Positions 40,317 through 48,158 of a stretch of 64,000 nucleotides of DNA are shown here, piece after piece. Position 1 is the first letter of the stretch. Every line of letters begins with the position of its first letter. Origin of the DNA: Bradyrhizobium sp. B124. Lineage in GTDB: Bacteria > Pseudomonadota > Alphaproteobacteria > Rhizobiales > Xanthobacteraceae. The stretch lies in assembly GCF_038967635.1 (NCBI RefSeq), contig NZ_CP152413.1, positions 6,142,001 through 6,206,000 of the forward strand. The letters run 5' to 3'. The position numbers and the translations under genes are program-made. Below the pieces are notes generated by a model. The model ran no database searches. It saw only the letters and a program-made list of their open reading frames with translations, and was not told the DNA's origin.

Positions 40317-40943
40317 TTACGCCGGATTGGGTGTTGCCGCGGCAACCCCGATTGCGCGGGCGGCGTTTTCCGTCATCCGGGTCGCCGTTAGCCGGAGGAA
40401 ATACAGCGACAACCCCGGATTGCGTTCGCACAGCTTCCGCAGTGCGCCGTCGCTGATCCACAGCAAATCCACATCGGTTGCTGCCATGGCCGTCTGCGTG
40501 CGGCGCCGTTCGAGGGAGAACAGTCCGATCTCCCCGAACAATTCGCCTGCCGAGACCCCACGATCGATCTCGGGAAACCTGACGTCGCCCGATACGACCA
40601 TGTAGAGCAGGTCGGCGTCGTCGCCTTTCCTGAAAATCGTTTCTCCAGCCCTGACGTGCTTCGTGTGCATGAACGGTTGCAGCCAGTTCGGAGAAAGGTC
40701 CGTCGCGGCAGCGCGCCTGGCCTTGCGAAGCAGCCGAACCATCTGGAACAGCAACACCACGTTCAGCGGCAGCAGAATGATGTGCAGGATGAGCACCGGG
40801 TAGATCCGGTCGCCCAATCCATAGCTGATGAATGCCAGATTGCTGAATATCGCGACGGTGCGCAGGCTCAACATCGTGCTCATGCAGAACGTCAGCAACA
40901 CAAGAGCCGACACCAGGTAACCCAAGCCATCGATCAGCGTCAT
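40317..40943 (-). CDS. Membrane protein with cyclic-nucleotide-binding domain
   Basis: 208 residues from the ATG at 40943 with GAGG upstream. Three N-terminal hydrophobic helices (about 1-75) precede a cNMP-binding beta-roll (RAGETIFRKGDDADLLYMVVSGDVRFPE; SAGELFGEIGLFSLERRRTQTAMA, a phosphate-binding-cassette-like segment). No channel pore or helix-turn-helix is seen. Probably a membrane sensor responding to cAMP/cGMP or a degenerate cassette. An in-frame extension to 41054 would overlap the divergent serine hydrolase start and is rejected. Confidence 0.85.
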   Translation of the reverse strand: MTLIDGLGYLVSALVLLTFCMSTMLSLRTVAIFSNLAFISYGLGDRIYPVLILHIILLPLNVVLLFQMVRLLRKARRAAATDLSPNWLQPFMHTKHVRAGETIFRKGDDADLLYMVVSGDVRFPEIDRGVSAGELFGEIGLFSLERRRTQTAMAATDVDLLWISDGALRKLCERNPGLSLYFLRLTATRMTENAARAIGVAAATPNPA

Positions 40944-41048
40944 GACAGCGCCTCGTCGGAAATGAATTGCAAGAAATGCGCTCTGAAAACGACTGGAAAC
41001 ATGTACGAGTGCGCTTATTCTCTTGGGCAGAAATGAGGCCGAGCCGCC

Positions 41049-42605
41049 ATGCATCTCAAACGACTGGCCGTATCGATCCTGAGCGGAGTGCTGCTCGCAG
41101 CCTCGGCCTGGTCAGGCGCAGCCCGCGCGGAGGGCGCCGCCGATCCGGCGTGGCCGACCCGGCAGTGGCAGAGTTCGACGCCGGAAGAGCAGGGGATGGA
41201 TTCCGCCGCGCTGGCGCGGCTCGTCAACTTTGGCGCGGCTCACAGTTTCGATAGCCTCCTGATTGCGCGTCATGGCCGGATCGTGCTCGACGCTTACTAT
41301 GCGCCGTACACGCCGGAGATCCCGCATCTCTTCAATTCCGTCACCAAGGCGGTGACCGGCACGCTGGTCGCGATGCTGCTCAGGGACAATTTGCTCGACA
41401 GCCTCGACCATCGCATGGTGGATTTCTTCGGCGACCGCACCATCGCCAATCTCGATGACCGCAAGCGGGCAATCACGATCCAGACCATGCTCGACATGAC
41501 CTCGGGGATGGCCTGGACGGAGGGCGTCGAGGGCGGCAGGCCGGAGTCGCTGATCGAATGGGGGCGCAGCCCCGATGCGATCCAGTTCATCCTGGACCGT
41601 CCGATGGCGAAGGCGCCAGGCGAGGCGTTCTACTACAACACCGGCAATCCGCAGCTGCTGGCCGCGATCATCAACAAGCTCACCGGCGTGCGCGCGCGGG
41701 ATTATGCGGTGACGAAACTGTTTCGTCCGCTCGGGATCGCCGCGCCCTACTGGCACAGCATCGGGCCGGGGCTGACGCAAGGCGGCGGCGGGCTGCTGCT
41801 CGCGCCGCGCGACGCCGCCAAGATCGGGCTGCTGTATCTGCATGACGGCGAATGGGAGGGGCAGCGGCTGCTGCCGTCCGGCTGGGTCGATCGCATCAAG
41901 CACGCGACGACAGAGATGCACGCCTCGTTCGATCGGTCCCTGCGCTATGCCAATTTCTTCTGGGTGATGCCGAAGCAGCAGGCCTTCATGGCGGTCGGCG
42001 ACCGCTGCCAGCTGATCATGATCCTTCCCGCGCTCGACATCGTCACGGTCGTGACCGCGCGCGACTACTGCTCATTCGGCCGGATGGCCGACGACATTTC
42101 CGGCGCCGTCAAGTCCGACACGGCGCTGCCGGTGAACTCCGCCGGCGGCAATCAGCTTGCCGCGGCGCTGCGCGATGGCGCGACGGAAAAGCCGTCGGCG
42201 GTTGGTGCGGTGCCCGAGACTGCGGCCGCCATCTCGGGCAAGACCTGGCGCTTCCCGCCCAACGGCCTCAATCTGCGGGCGCTGACGCTGCATCTGACCG
42301 ATCCGTCCGCGCACTACGAGCTGGAAACGGCGACGCCGGATCCGGCGAGGCCGGTCATCAAATTGGCGGGACCGATCGGGCTCGACGGCACCTATCGTCT
42401 CGGCCAGCCAACGCCGCTCGGCGTGATGGCGCTGAAAGGGACGTGGCAGACCGGTGAGACGTTTGCGATCGACCTGCGTCTGGTCGGCGATGATACCGAC
42501 CGCAGATGGCTGCTCACGTTCGACGGCGGCAAGGCCAGGCTCAGCGGCAAGGATCGCTTCGGCCACGATGTGCAGGTTGATGCGGAAGCGCAGGGCGCGC
42601 AATAA
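41049..42605 (+). CDS. Periplasmic serine hydrolase, class C beta-lactamase-like
   Basis: 518 residues with signal peptide MHLKRLAVSILSGVLLAASA. The SxxK motif is S97-V-T-K100, the YxN motif is in EAFYYNTGNPQ, and the fold (LIARHGRIVLDAYYAPYTPE; IQTMLDMTSGMAWTEG) is that of the beta-lactamase/esterase/DD-peptidase superfamily. An additional C-terminal domain of about 120 residues is probably beta-rich. Acts in the periplasm on an ester or amide; true beta-lactamase activity is not implied. Monocistronic. Confidence 0.92.
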   Translation: MHLKRLAVSILSGVLLAASAWSGAARAEGAADPAWPTRQWQSSTPEEQGMDSAALARLVNFGAAHSFDSLLIARHGRIVLDAYYAPYTPEIPHLFNSVTKAVTGTLVAMLLRDNLLDSLDHRMVDFFGDRTIANLDDRKRAITIQTMLDMTSGMAWTEGVEGGRPESLIEWGRSPDAIQFILDRPMAKAPGEAFYYNTGNPQLLAAIINKLTGVRARDYAVTKLFRPLGIAAPYWHSIGPGLTQGGGGLLLAPRDAAKIGLLYLHDGEWEGQRLLPSGWVDRIKHATTEMHASFDRSLRYANFFWVMPKQQAFMAVGDRCQLIMILPALDIVTVVTARDYCSFGRMADDISGAVKSDTALPVNSAGGNQLAAALRDGATEKPSAVGAVPETAAAISGKTWRFPPNGLNLRALTLHLTDPSAHYELETATPDPARPVIKLAGPIGLDGTYRLGQPTPLGVMALKGTWQTGETFAIDLRLVGDDTDRRWLLTFDGGKARLSGKDRFGHDVQVDAEAQGAQ

Positions 42606-42778
42606 CGATTCGCTATTTTGAGGCAACGCGCACGGTGCAATGACGGTGATGTGTGCACGCACCCGACTTTCCCTGCGCCCTCTGTTCAAGAGAGAGGGCG
42701 GAATGAGATGCAAAACTCGGACGAAACGCGCCGCGAGAATGCGGACGCATGGTCCGCAGGCGGTCCAACAAACGCGAT

Positions 42779-42900
42779 GTCGTCCTGGCGAAGGCCGGGA
42801 CCCATAACCACCGAAGATGATTGTTGCGCGACGCTGGGGCGACAGCCCTCCTCAACAACACGACCCTGTGGTTATGGGTCCTGGCCTTCGCCAGGACGAC
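42779..42900. repeat. Intergenic palindromic repeat, family A copy 3
   Basis: GTCGTCCTGGCGAAGGCCGG ... CTGGCCTTCGCCAGGACGAC with inner GGGACCCATAACCACC/GTGGTTATGGGTCC arms, as at 1046-1175. Compensating changes (CCTGGCGAAGGC vs GCCTTCGCCAGG) keep the outer stem paired, which argues that the structure is selected or recently mobile. Confidence 0.85.
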
Positions 42901-42922
42901 AGTCGTGTGTGGTACCCGCACT

Positions 42923-43026
42923 GTCATCGCCCGGCTCGACCGGGCGATCCAGTACGCCCCGGCTTCTCGGCTCAAGCCCTGGCGTCTCTGGAATACTGGA
43001 TCACCCCGCATGCGCGGGTGATGACA
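42923..43026. repeat. Intergenic palindromic repeat, family F
   Basis: TCATCGCCCGGCTCGACCGG ... CCCCGCATGCGCGGGTGATGA. The right end recurs at about 19887-19906. Contains its own local hairpins GCCCGGTCGAGCC-like and CCCGCATGCGGG-like. Confidence 0.7.
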
Positions 43027-43217
43027 CCGAGTAGCTGTTTGACAGGTGAATCGGAATCGCCTCGTCGTTCCCGCACGGTGGCCTCGCCGTCGTGACCGGA
43101 GCAGGGCGCATCACGACTGACGCACGCCAACGCGCACGCCGGCCATTGTCAGATGGCCGCGCGGGTCAGCAATGCTGCGGAGATTGTGCGCCCTCGCGTC
43201 GCGGCGCGGCAGCGCGC

Positions 43218-43394
43218 CTAGTGGTCGGTCTTCGGCGTCTTGGCTGCGAAGTCGAGGCCGAGCCGAAGGGCGCGTTCCTGGCGCTCTTCCGTCAGGAACT
43301 GCAGCTCCCGCTCCAGCGACCGCGCCACCTCGTCCTGCGTTTCCTTGGAGTGGCGGCGGGAGCCGCCTTGCGGTTTGGCCGATTGGGCAGTCAC
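43218..43394 (-). CDS. 58-residue hypothetical protein, GTG start
   Basis: MTAQSAKPQGGSRRHSKETQ then DEVARSLERELQFLTEERQE and a short tail ending KTDH. A charged amphipathic helix in the second half. The start is GTG at 43394; the nearest upstream ATG in this frame is followed at once by a stop. AGGGA lies about 8 bases upstream. The amino-acid pattern is convincingly protein-like; function unknown. Confidence 0.55.
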   Translation of the reverse strand: MTAQSAKPQGGSRRHSKETQDEVARSLERELQFLTEERQERALRLGLDFAAKTPKTDH

Positions 43395-43965
43395 GGGAGA
43401 ATCCCTGTCATCGCAGTGTCACAGGCCCTGATGCCACGGCCGGAGTCCGGCGGACAATCAAAAAGAATTCAGCGGGGCCCCTTTGGAATGTTTGTTGTGC
43501 ATCTGACTCAAATTTAAGCAGGAAATTCTCCCGGCCTTGTCGCGAACGCCGAAGCCGTAGACCCGCGGTCTCATCAATTCGGATGAGACGGCCCGGTTCC
43601 CACGAAATCATTTCTGGATTCGCACGAAGACGTCCCGAAACCGACAAGGTCTAACCTTAGTAGCGTTGTGAAGGACGGGTGTCTGGTGAGACGCTGACGA
43701 TTGAGGTCGTGAGATTCACGACCGAGGTTGTAAGGTTCGTCGGTGCACCTGAGACGTTGGGGATGATCTCGGAAATGAAGAAGCCGAATGCTGTGCCATA
43801 TGTCTGGGCGGCCGCGCTGATCGCGGTCGTGGTCTGGGGCGTGAGCGGCACCCCGCAGATGGCACATACCTCTGCCAGCAGCACGCATCTGGCCCGGGCG
43901 CGCTAGCGCGATTTCAAGCGAAGCGGCTTCCGGCTCGCGTCAAGGCAACGCGTCTCCACAAAAGC
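43395..43965. other. 570-bp intergenic region with a palindrome and a possible tiny gene
   Basis: Mostly empty. It holds GGTCGTGA-GAT-TCACGACC (43705-43723, perfect 8-bp arms) overlapping two 15-bp direct repeats (GAGGTCGTGAGATTC at 43703 and GAGGTTGTAAGGTTC at 43724). A weak 43-codon frame at 43775-43906 starts MKKPNAVPYVWAAALIAVVV and could encode a membrane peptide. A decayed family G repeat ends the region. Confidence 0.45.
43906..43965. repeat. Intergenic repeat, family G copy 3 (decayed)
   Basis: GCGCGATTTCAAGCGAAGCG ... CGGCTCGCGTCAAGGCAACG aligns with the left half of 15541-15642. It abuts the stop of the GntR gene. Confidence 0.55.
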
Positions 43966-44721
43966 CTAAAGCTTCGGCCGCAGCGAGCGCTGCATGTCCA
44001 TCGTGTAGGTGTAGCGCCCTTCCGGGTGCGTGGTGATGGTGACCTCGAACAGTTCCTCGCGCAGGCCGTAGTAGCGGCGTACCACGGTGAGCGCCGGCGA
44101 TCCGGTCTTGACGCCGAGTGCCTTGGCGATCGGCGCCGGCATGCCCCGCACGAAGATTTCCATCTGCGCGCGCTCGGTGACCTGGCCATACATCTTGGCG
44201 ATCTGCTCATGCACCGGAGTGCGGCCGTGGTCGGGCCGCGTCACGACATCGGCGAACCGGCGCAGCACGTAGATCTCGGTCCAGCCGAGCGGTGCTGCGA
44301 ACTGGTCGGAGCGGCGCACGGCCTCGATCAGGAACCAGCTCTTGCCGGGCTCGCATTTCAGGAGCGCAGCCAGCTTGCGGTCGGCGACGATGTCGCTGCT
44401 GCCAACCACGTCGCGGTAGGTCTCGTTGGAATAGCGCAGCCACTCGCCGAGCGACTTGACGCTGTGGGTGAACAGCACCGGCGGCTCGGAGGCGATCACC
44501 ACCGAACCGAGGCCGGCGCGGCGCACGATCAGGCCCTGGTCGATCAGGATGCGCAGCGCCTCGCGCACGGTCTGGCGGCTTGCCTGATAGCTCGCCATCA
44601 ACTCGGTTTCGGTCGGCAGCAGATTGCCGACCGCGTAGGTGCCGAGACGGATGTCCTTCTGCAGCCCGGTGGCGATGTCGCGGTAGCGGGACGATCTCGC
44701 CCTCTCCGGTTGTTCAGACAT
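43966..44721 (-). CDS. GntR-family regulator with UTRA ligand domain (HutC type)
   Basis: 251 residues. Winged helix at residues 12-78 (YRDIATGLQKDIRLGTYAVG; SRQTVREALRILIDQGLIVR), then a UTRA small-molecule domain to the C-terminus. It is the last gene of a four-gene operon (TctC-like, HIBADH-like, Gfo/Idh, GntR), with its ATG 6 bases past the previous stop. Two AT-rich dyads in the divergent promoter region (47602-47683) are probable binding sites, so it would control both arms and itself. The effector is likely the pathway substrate or an intermediate. Confidence 0.93.
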   Translation of the reverse strand: MSEQPERARSSRYRDIATGLQKDIRLGTYAVGNLLPTETELMASYQASRQTVREALRILIDQGLIVRRAGLGSVVIASEPPVLFTHSVKSLGEWLRYSNETYRDVVGSSDIVADRKLAALLKCEPGKSWFLIEAVRRSDQFAAPLGWTEIYVLRRFADVVTRPDHGRTPVHEQIAKMYGQVTERAQMEIFVRGMPAPIAKALGVKTGSPALTVVRRYYGLREELFEVTITTHPEGRYTYTMDMQRSLRPKL

Positions 44722-44727
44722 GGCGGA

Positions 44728-45708
44728 TCACTGGTATGCCGTATGGCAGGCAACCGGATGTCCAGACTGCATCGACTGCAACGCGGCCTCGAACGCGGCG
44801 AGCGTAGCCAGCACATCTGCTTCGGGCGCCGGGAACGGCAGCTTGCGTTCGACCGCGTCGGCAAAGGCCGCAAGTTCCGCGGTGAGCGTGTTAACCGCCG
44901 GATAGCGCGTCGTCGCAGGCGCCTCGCCGGATTTCCGTAGCACCATCGTCCCCTCGTCGAGCACCTCTGCGGATCCCTTCGTCCCGAACATATGCACGCG
45001 CCAATAGAACGGTGTTGCGCGGACCGTAGCAAGGGTTGCACTCACGCCATTCACAAATTCAATCGCTAAAGTTGCAGTGTCGAGCGGCGGCGGTCCGGGC
45101 TCGCGTTCACTCAACCGGGCATAAACCTGTCGGGCAGGACCAAGGAGGCTGACGAAGCCGTCGAGCACATGCAGTCCCGCGCCGGTCAGCCCGCCGCCCG
45201 GCGACTCCTCGGGCGACAGCCGCCAGCCCTGCGTGATGCCTTGCGAGTTCTCGTTGCTGTTGTGGCCCTCGACATGCAGGATCGTGCCGAGCTCGCCGCT
45301 GGCGACAATCGCGCGCAGCGCCTGCATCGACGGCCAGAACCGGCGGTTATGTCCGACCGCGAGCAGCACGCCGGCGTTGTGGCAGGCCGCGAACATCTCG
45401 GCCGCATCGCGACGTTTGAGCGCCAGCGGCTTCTCGCAAAACACCTGCTTACCGGCCGCGGCGGCCGCGATCACCTGGCTCCTGTGCAGCGAATGCGGTG
45501 TTGCCAGCAGCACGGCATCGATGGCGGGCTCGGCCAGCACGGCCTCGAGGCTGGCCGCGGGGGACAGACCGTGCGCTGCGCAAAAGCTCGCGGCGGCGCT
45601 CATGTCGGGTTCCACCGCGCGGACGATCCTAAGCCGCGGCTCGCCCTGCGCAGCCTCGACCAGCGCGCGGCCCCAGCGGCCGAGGCCCGCGATCGCACAG
45701 TTGATCAT
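44728..45708 (-). CDS. Gfo/Idh/MocA-family oxidoreductase
   Basis: 326 residues. Rossmann N-terminus CAIAGLGRWGRALVEAA, the EKP motif in KQVFCEKPLALKRRDAAEMF with the catalytic lysine, and GHNRRFWPSMQAL are family hallmarks. It oxidises or reduces a sugar-, cyclitol- or related hydroxyl group with NAD(P). The ATG at 45708 overlaps the stop of the upstream dehydrogenase (ATGA). Its presence with TctC and HIBADH-like proteins points to a hydroxylated carboxylic acid substrate; identity unknown. Confidence 0.93.
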   Translation of the reverse strand: MINCAIAGLGRWGRALVEAAQGEPRLRIVRAVEPDMSAAASFCAAHGLSPAASLEAVLAEPAIDAVLLATPHSLHRSQVIAAAAAGKQVFCEKPLALKRRDAAEMFAACHNAGVLLAVGHNRRFWPSMQALRAIVASGELGTILHVEGHNSNENSQGITQGWRLSPEESPGGGLTGAGLHVLDGFVSLLGPARQVYARLSEREPGPPPLDTATLAIEFVNGVSATLATVRATPFYWRVHMFGTKGSAEVLDEGTMVLRKSGEAPATTRYPAVNTLTAELAAFADAVERKLPFPAPEADVLATLAAFEAALQSMQSGHPVACHTAYQ

Positions 45709-46592
45709 GTGTGTTCCCTGTCCTGATCGCGTCCGGCTCGGATCGCCTCGATGACCGCGGCGCTGTCGCTGTCCGGGCCTTGAAGCGCGATCGCCTTGCG
45801 CAGCAGCTCGGCCTGTATCGAGGTCAGCGGCAGAGGCAGGCCGTGCCGGCCGGCTTCCTTCAGGATCAGTTCGGCGTCCTTCAGGGTCTGTGCGATATGC
45901 GATTGCGGCGCGAAATCCCGCGCCAGCATCTTCGGTCCCTTGCTGTCCATCACGGCGGAATATGCCGCCGATTGCCGTGCCGTCGCAAGGAACGTCGCGC
46001 CGTCGAGGCCGAGGCTCTCGGCAAAGGCGATGCCTTCGGCGAGCGCGGCGCGGTTGTTCTGCAGGATCAGGTTGATGGCGAGCTTGGTGCGGCTGGCATT
46101 GCCGATCGCGCCGACATTGATCCGTTGCGGGCAGAGGATGTCGAGCGTCGCCGCGGCGGCTGCGATCACGTCGCGATCGCCGGCGACCAGCGCGGTGGCC
46201 GTCCCCGCGCGGACCTCGGCGCTGGTGCCGGAGATCGGCGCTTCGATGAAGGAGAGGCGCGAGCGCGCGGCGAATTCGGCAATCGTCGTGATCTCGCCCG
46301 GCGCGCAGGTCGTGGCGCAGATCACGAGCGGCGGCGGCTCGGCGTTCGCAAGGTCCGGCAGCAAGCCCGTGACCTGGGTCGCGTCGTACACCGCAATGAC
46401 GATGGTCCGGCACCGCGCTGCCACATCGGCGGCGAAGGCCGCGAACTCGGCGCCGCTGGCCCGCAAGCCGTCGCTCTTCGCGGCATCGATGTCGAAGCCG
46501 ATTACGCCTAAGCCGGCATCGATCAGCCGCGCGGAAAGCGCCGATCCCATCAGGCCCAGGCCAATCATGCCGACAGGTGTCTCGCGAGCCAT
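45705..46592 (-). CDS. 3-hydroxyisobutyrate dehydrogenase-like NAD(P)-dependent enzyme
   Basis: 295 residues. GMIGLGLMGSALSARLIDAG nucleotide-binding segment, substrate motif SFIEAPISGTSAEVRAGTAT and the catalytic lysine region GNASRTKLAINLILQ. The beta-hydroxyacid dehydrogenase family oxidises 3-hydroxy acids such as 3-hydroxyisobutyrate, tartronate semialdehyde (reverse) or phosphogluconate-like compounds. Second gene of the GntR operon, 19 bases after the TctC-like gene. Confidence 0.93.
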   Translation of the reverse strand: MARETPVGMIGLGLMGSALSARLIDAGLGVIGFDIDAAKSDGLRASGAEFAAFAADVAARCRTIVIAVYDATQVTGLLPDLANAEPPPLVICATTCAPGEITTIAEFAARSRLSFIEAPISGTSAEVRAGTATALVAGDRDVIAAAAATLDILCPQRINVGAIGNASRTKLAINLILQNNRAALAEGIAFAESLGLDGATFLATARQSAAYSAVMDSKGPKMLARDFAPQSHIAQTLKDAELILKEAGRHGLPLPLTSIQAELLRKAIALQGPDSDSAAVIEAIRAGRDQDREHT

Positions 46593-46611
46593 GATGCAAT
46601 GCCGCTTCGCG

Positions 46612-47571
46612 CTATTGCGGCTGGATGCCGGCCGCCTTCACCTCGGCCGACCAGCGCACGACCTCGCTCTTGACGAAGGCGCCGAACTCGGCCGGCGCCA
46701 GCGGCGCCACCATCACGCCGACATCGGCGAGCTTCTTCCTGGTCTCCGGCATCGCGAGGTACTTTGCGCACTCGGCGTAGATCTTGTTGACCACCGGTTC
46801 CGGCGTCCCGGCGGGCGCGAACAGCCCGTACCAGATGGTGGCCTCGAAGCCGGGCATCGCTTCCGAGAGCGCGGGCAGGCCGGGCGTCAGCTCGTTGCGG
46901 GTCGCCGATGTCACGGCGATCCCGCGCAAGGTGCCGCCCTGCATCTGCGGGATCGCGACCGAGAAGTCGCCGAAGGTCAGGTCGATGACCCCCGCCATCA
47001 CGTCGGTCATCGCTTGCGGCACGCCGCGGTAGGACGCCGCGATCAGCGACAGGCCGCCGCGCGACTGCAGCTGCGCGATCGAGATCTGCGATGCGCCGGA
47101 GCCGTAGCCGGCAGTCAGATTGGCGGTGGCCTTGGCGTAGCTGAGGAACTGCGGCAGGTCCTTGGCCGCGAGCTTGGGGTTGACCAAAAGCACCATCGCC
47201 GTGGTGGTGGTGCGGATCACCGGCGCGAAATCCTTCACCGGGTCGTAGGGCAGGCTCTTGAGCGTCGCGACGTTGCTCGCATGGGTGGTGTTGGTGCCCA
47301 TCAACAGCGTGTAGCCGTCGGGCGCGCTGCGAGCCACTTCCTGGGCGCCGATGCTGCCGAGCGCGCCGGCGCGGTTCTCGATCAGCACGGTCTGGCCGAA
47401 CGCGTCCTGCAGATGCTGGCCGACCAGCCGCGCGACGTTGTCGGGCCCGGCGCCGGCCGGGAAAGGCACGATGATCTTGATTGGCCGTAGCGGGAAATCG
47501 TCCGCCGCGAAAGCCGGCAAGGCCGGAAGCGCAGCGAGCAGGACGACGAGCAGCCCCAGCCGTAACTTCAT
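46612..47571 (-). CDS. TctC/Bug-family periplasmic solute-binding protein
   Basis: 319 residues with a signal peptide (MKLRLGLLVVLLAALPALPA) and the Bug fold: PIKIIVPFPAGAGPDNVARL, VENRAGALGSIGAQEVARSAPDGYTLL-like core and SLPYDPVKDFAPV. Binds a carboxylated compound for tripartite tricarboxylate transporters. No TctA/TctB genes are present, so it is an orphan binder, as is common in this family. GGAGGGG precedes the ATG. First gene of the operon, reading away from the shared dyads. Confidence 0.95.
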   Translation of the reverse strand: MKLRLGLLVVLLAALPALPAFAADDFPLRPIKIIVPFPAGAGPDNVARLVGQHLQDAFGQTVLIENRAGALGSIGAQEVARSAPDGYTLLMGTNTTHASNVATLKSLPYDPVKDFAPVIRTTTTAMVLLVNPKLAAKDLPQFLSYAKATANLTAGYGSGASQISIAQLQSRGGLSLIAASYRGVPQAMTDVMAGVIDLTFGDFSVAIPQMQGGTLRGIAVTSATRNELTPGLPALSEAMPGFEATIWYGLFAPAGTPEPVVNKIYAECAKYLAMPETRKKLADVGVMVAPLAPAEFGAFVKSEVVRWSAEVKAAGIQPQ

Positions 47572-47601
47572 CCCGGTCCCCTCCGCCTCTGCTTTTGGCA
47601 G

Positions 47602-47618
47602 ATTTATACGGACAAATA
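47602..47618. promoter_or_regulatory. Putative GntR operator, site 1
   Basis: ATTTATACGGACAAATA. This is the reverse-complement form of site 2 (47666-47683) with one change in the aligned 17 bases. It lies 31 bases before the TctC-like gene. Confidence 0.65.
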
Positions 47619-47665
47619 GCTCGGAAAGGCAAGTATCAAGCCTATCCGAATATTGAGGTGCGGCA

Positions 47666-47683
47666 TATTTATCCGTATAAATA
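47666..47683. promoter_or_regulatory. Putative GntR operator, site 2
   Basis: TATTTAT-CCGT-ATAAATA: perfect 7-bp arms around a 4-base centre, about 25 bases before the PcaC-like gene. Striking against the GC-rich background. With site 1 it brackets the divergent promoters of the 43966-47571 and 47709-49520 operons. Confidence 0.75.
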
Positions 47684-47708
47684 GCCCATACAGGGGAGCC
47701 AGACGACG

Positions 47709-48098
47709 ATGGTGGACACCAGCGATCTCCATGCCCGCGGACTGCGCCGGCGCCAGAAGATGTTCGGCGAGGTCGATGTCGCCAAGCGGATGGCGGCCGC
47801 CGGCGATTTTGGCACGCCGCTGCAAAACATCATCAATGCTTACGTCTATGGCGACGTCTGGGAGCGCAGCGGGCTGTCCGACCAGATCCGCAGCCTCGTG
47901 ATGCTCGGCATCACCGCGGCGAGCAGCAAGCCGACCGAGTTCCGCGTCCATGCCAAGGGCGCGCTGGCCAATGGCTGCACCGCCGCGCAGGTGCAGGACG
48001 TGCTACTGCTGGTCGCGATGTATTGCGGCATTCCGGCCGCGATCGAGACCAGCAAGATCGCAGCCGAGGTGTTCGGCGAGGCGCCGGCGGAGGGGTAG
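47709..48098 (+). CDS. Carboxymuconolactone decarboxylase family protein, PcaC-like
   Basis: 129 residues, the size of PcaC. Family segment EFRVHAKGALANGCTAAQVQ then DVLLLVAMYCGIPAAIE matches gamma-carboxymuconolactone decarboxylases. Followed by a PcaB-like lyase, so two homologues of consecutive protocatechuate-pathway enzymes are paired. The other operon genes do not belong to that pathway, so an analogous reaction on another carboxylated lactone is suggested. GGGGAG lies 11 bases before the ATG. Divergent from the TctC operon. Confidence 0.9.
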   Translation: MVDTSDLHARGLRRRQKMFGEVDVAKRMAAAGDFGTPLQNIINAYVYGDVWERSGLSDQIRSLVMLGITAASSKPTEFRVHAKGALANGCTAAQVQDVLLLVAMYCGIPAAIETSKIAAEVFGEAPAEG

Positions 48099-48158
48099 GG
48101 CGCGGGCCTGCGCCGTGATAGGGACGTTGCCGACTGCGAACGGCAACAGGATTTGCCC

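Noticed and set aside
41049..42605. Antibiotic-resistance beta-lactamase
   Set aside because: SxxK and YxN are shared by esterases and DD-peptidases; the extra C-terminal domain and context do not indicate resistance.
44728..46599. 623-codon frame as a two-domain protein
   Set aside because: The N-terminal half is the HIBADH-like gene out of frame. The real Gfo/Idh gene starts at 45708 with an ATGA overlap.
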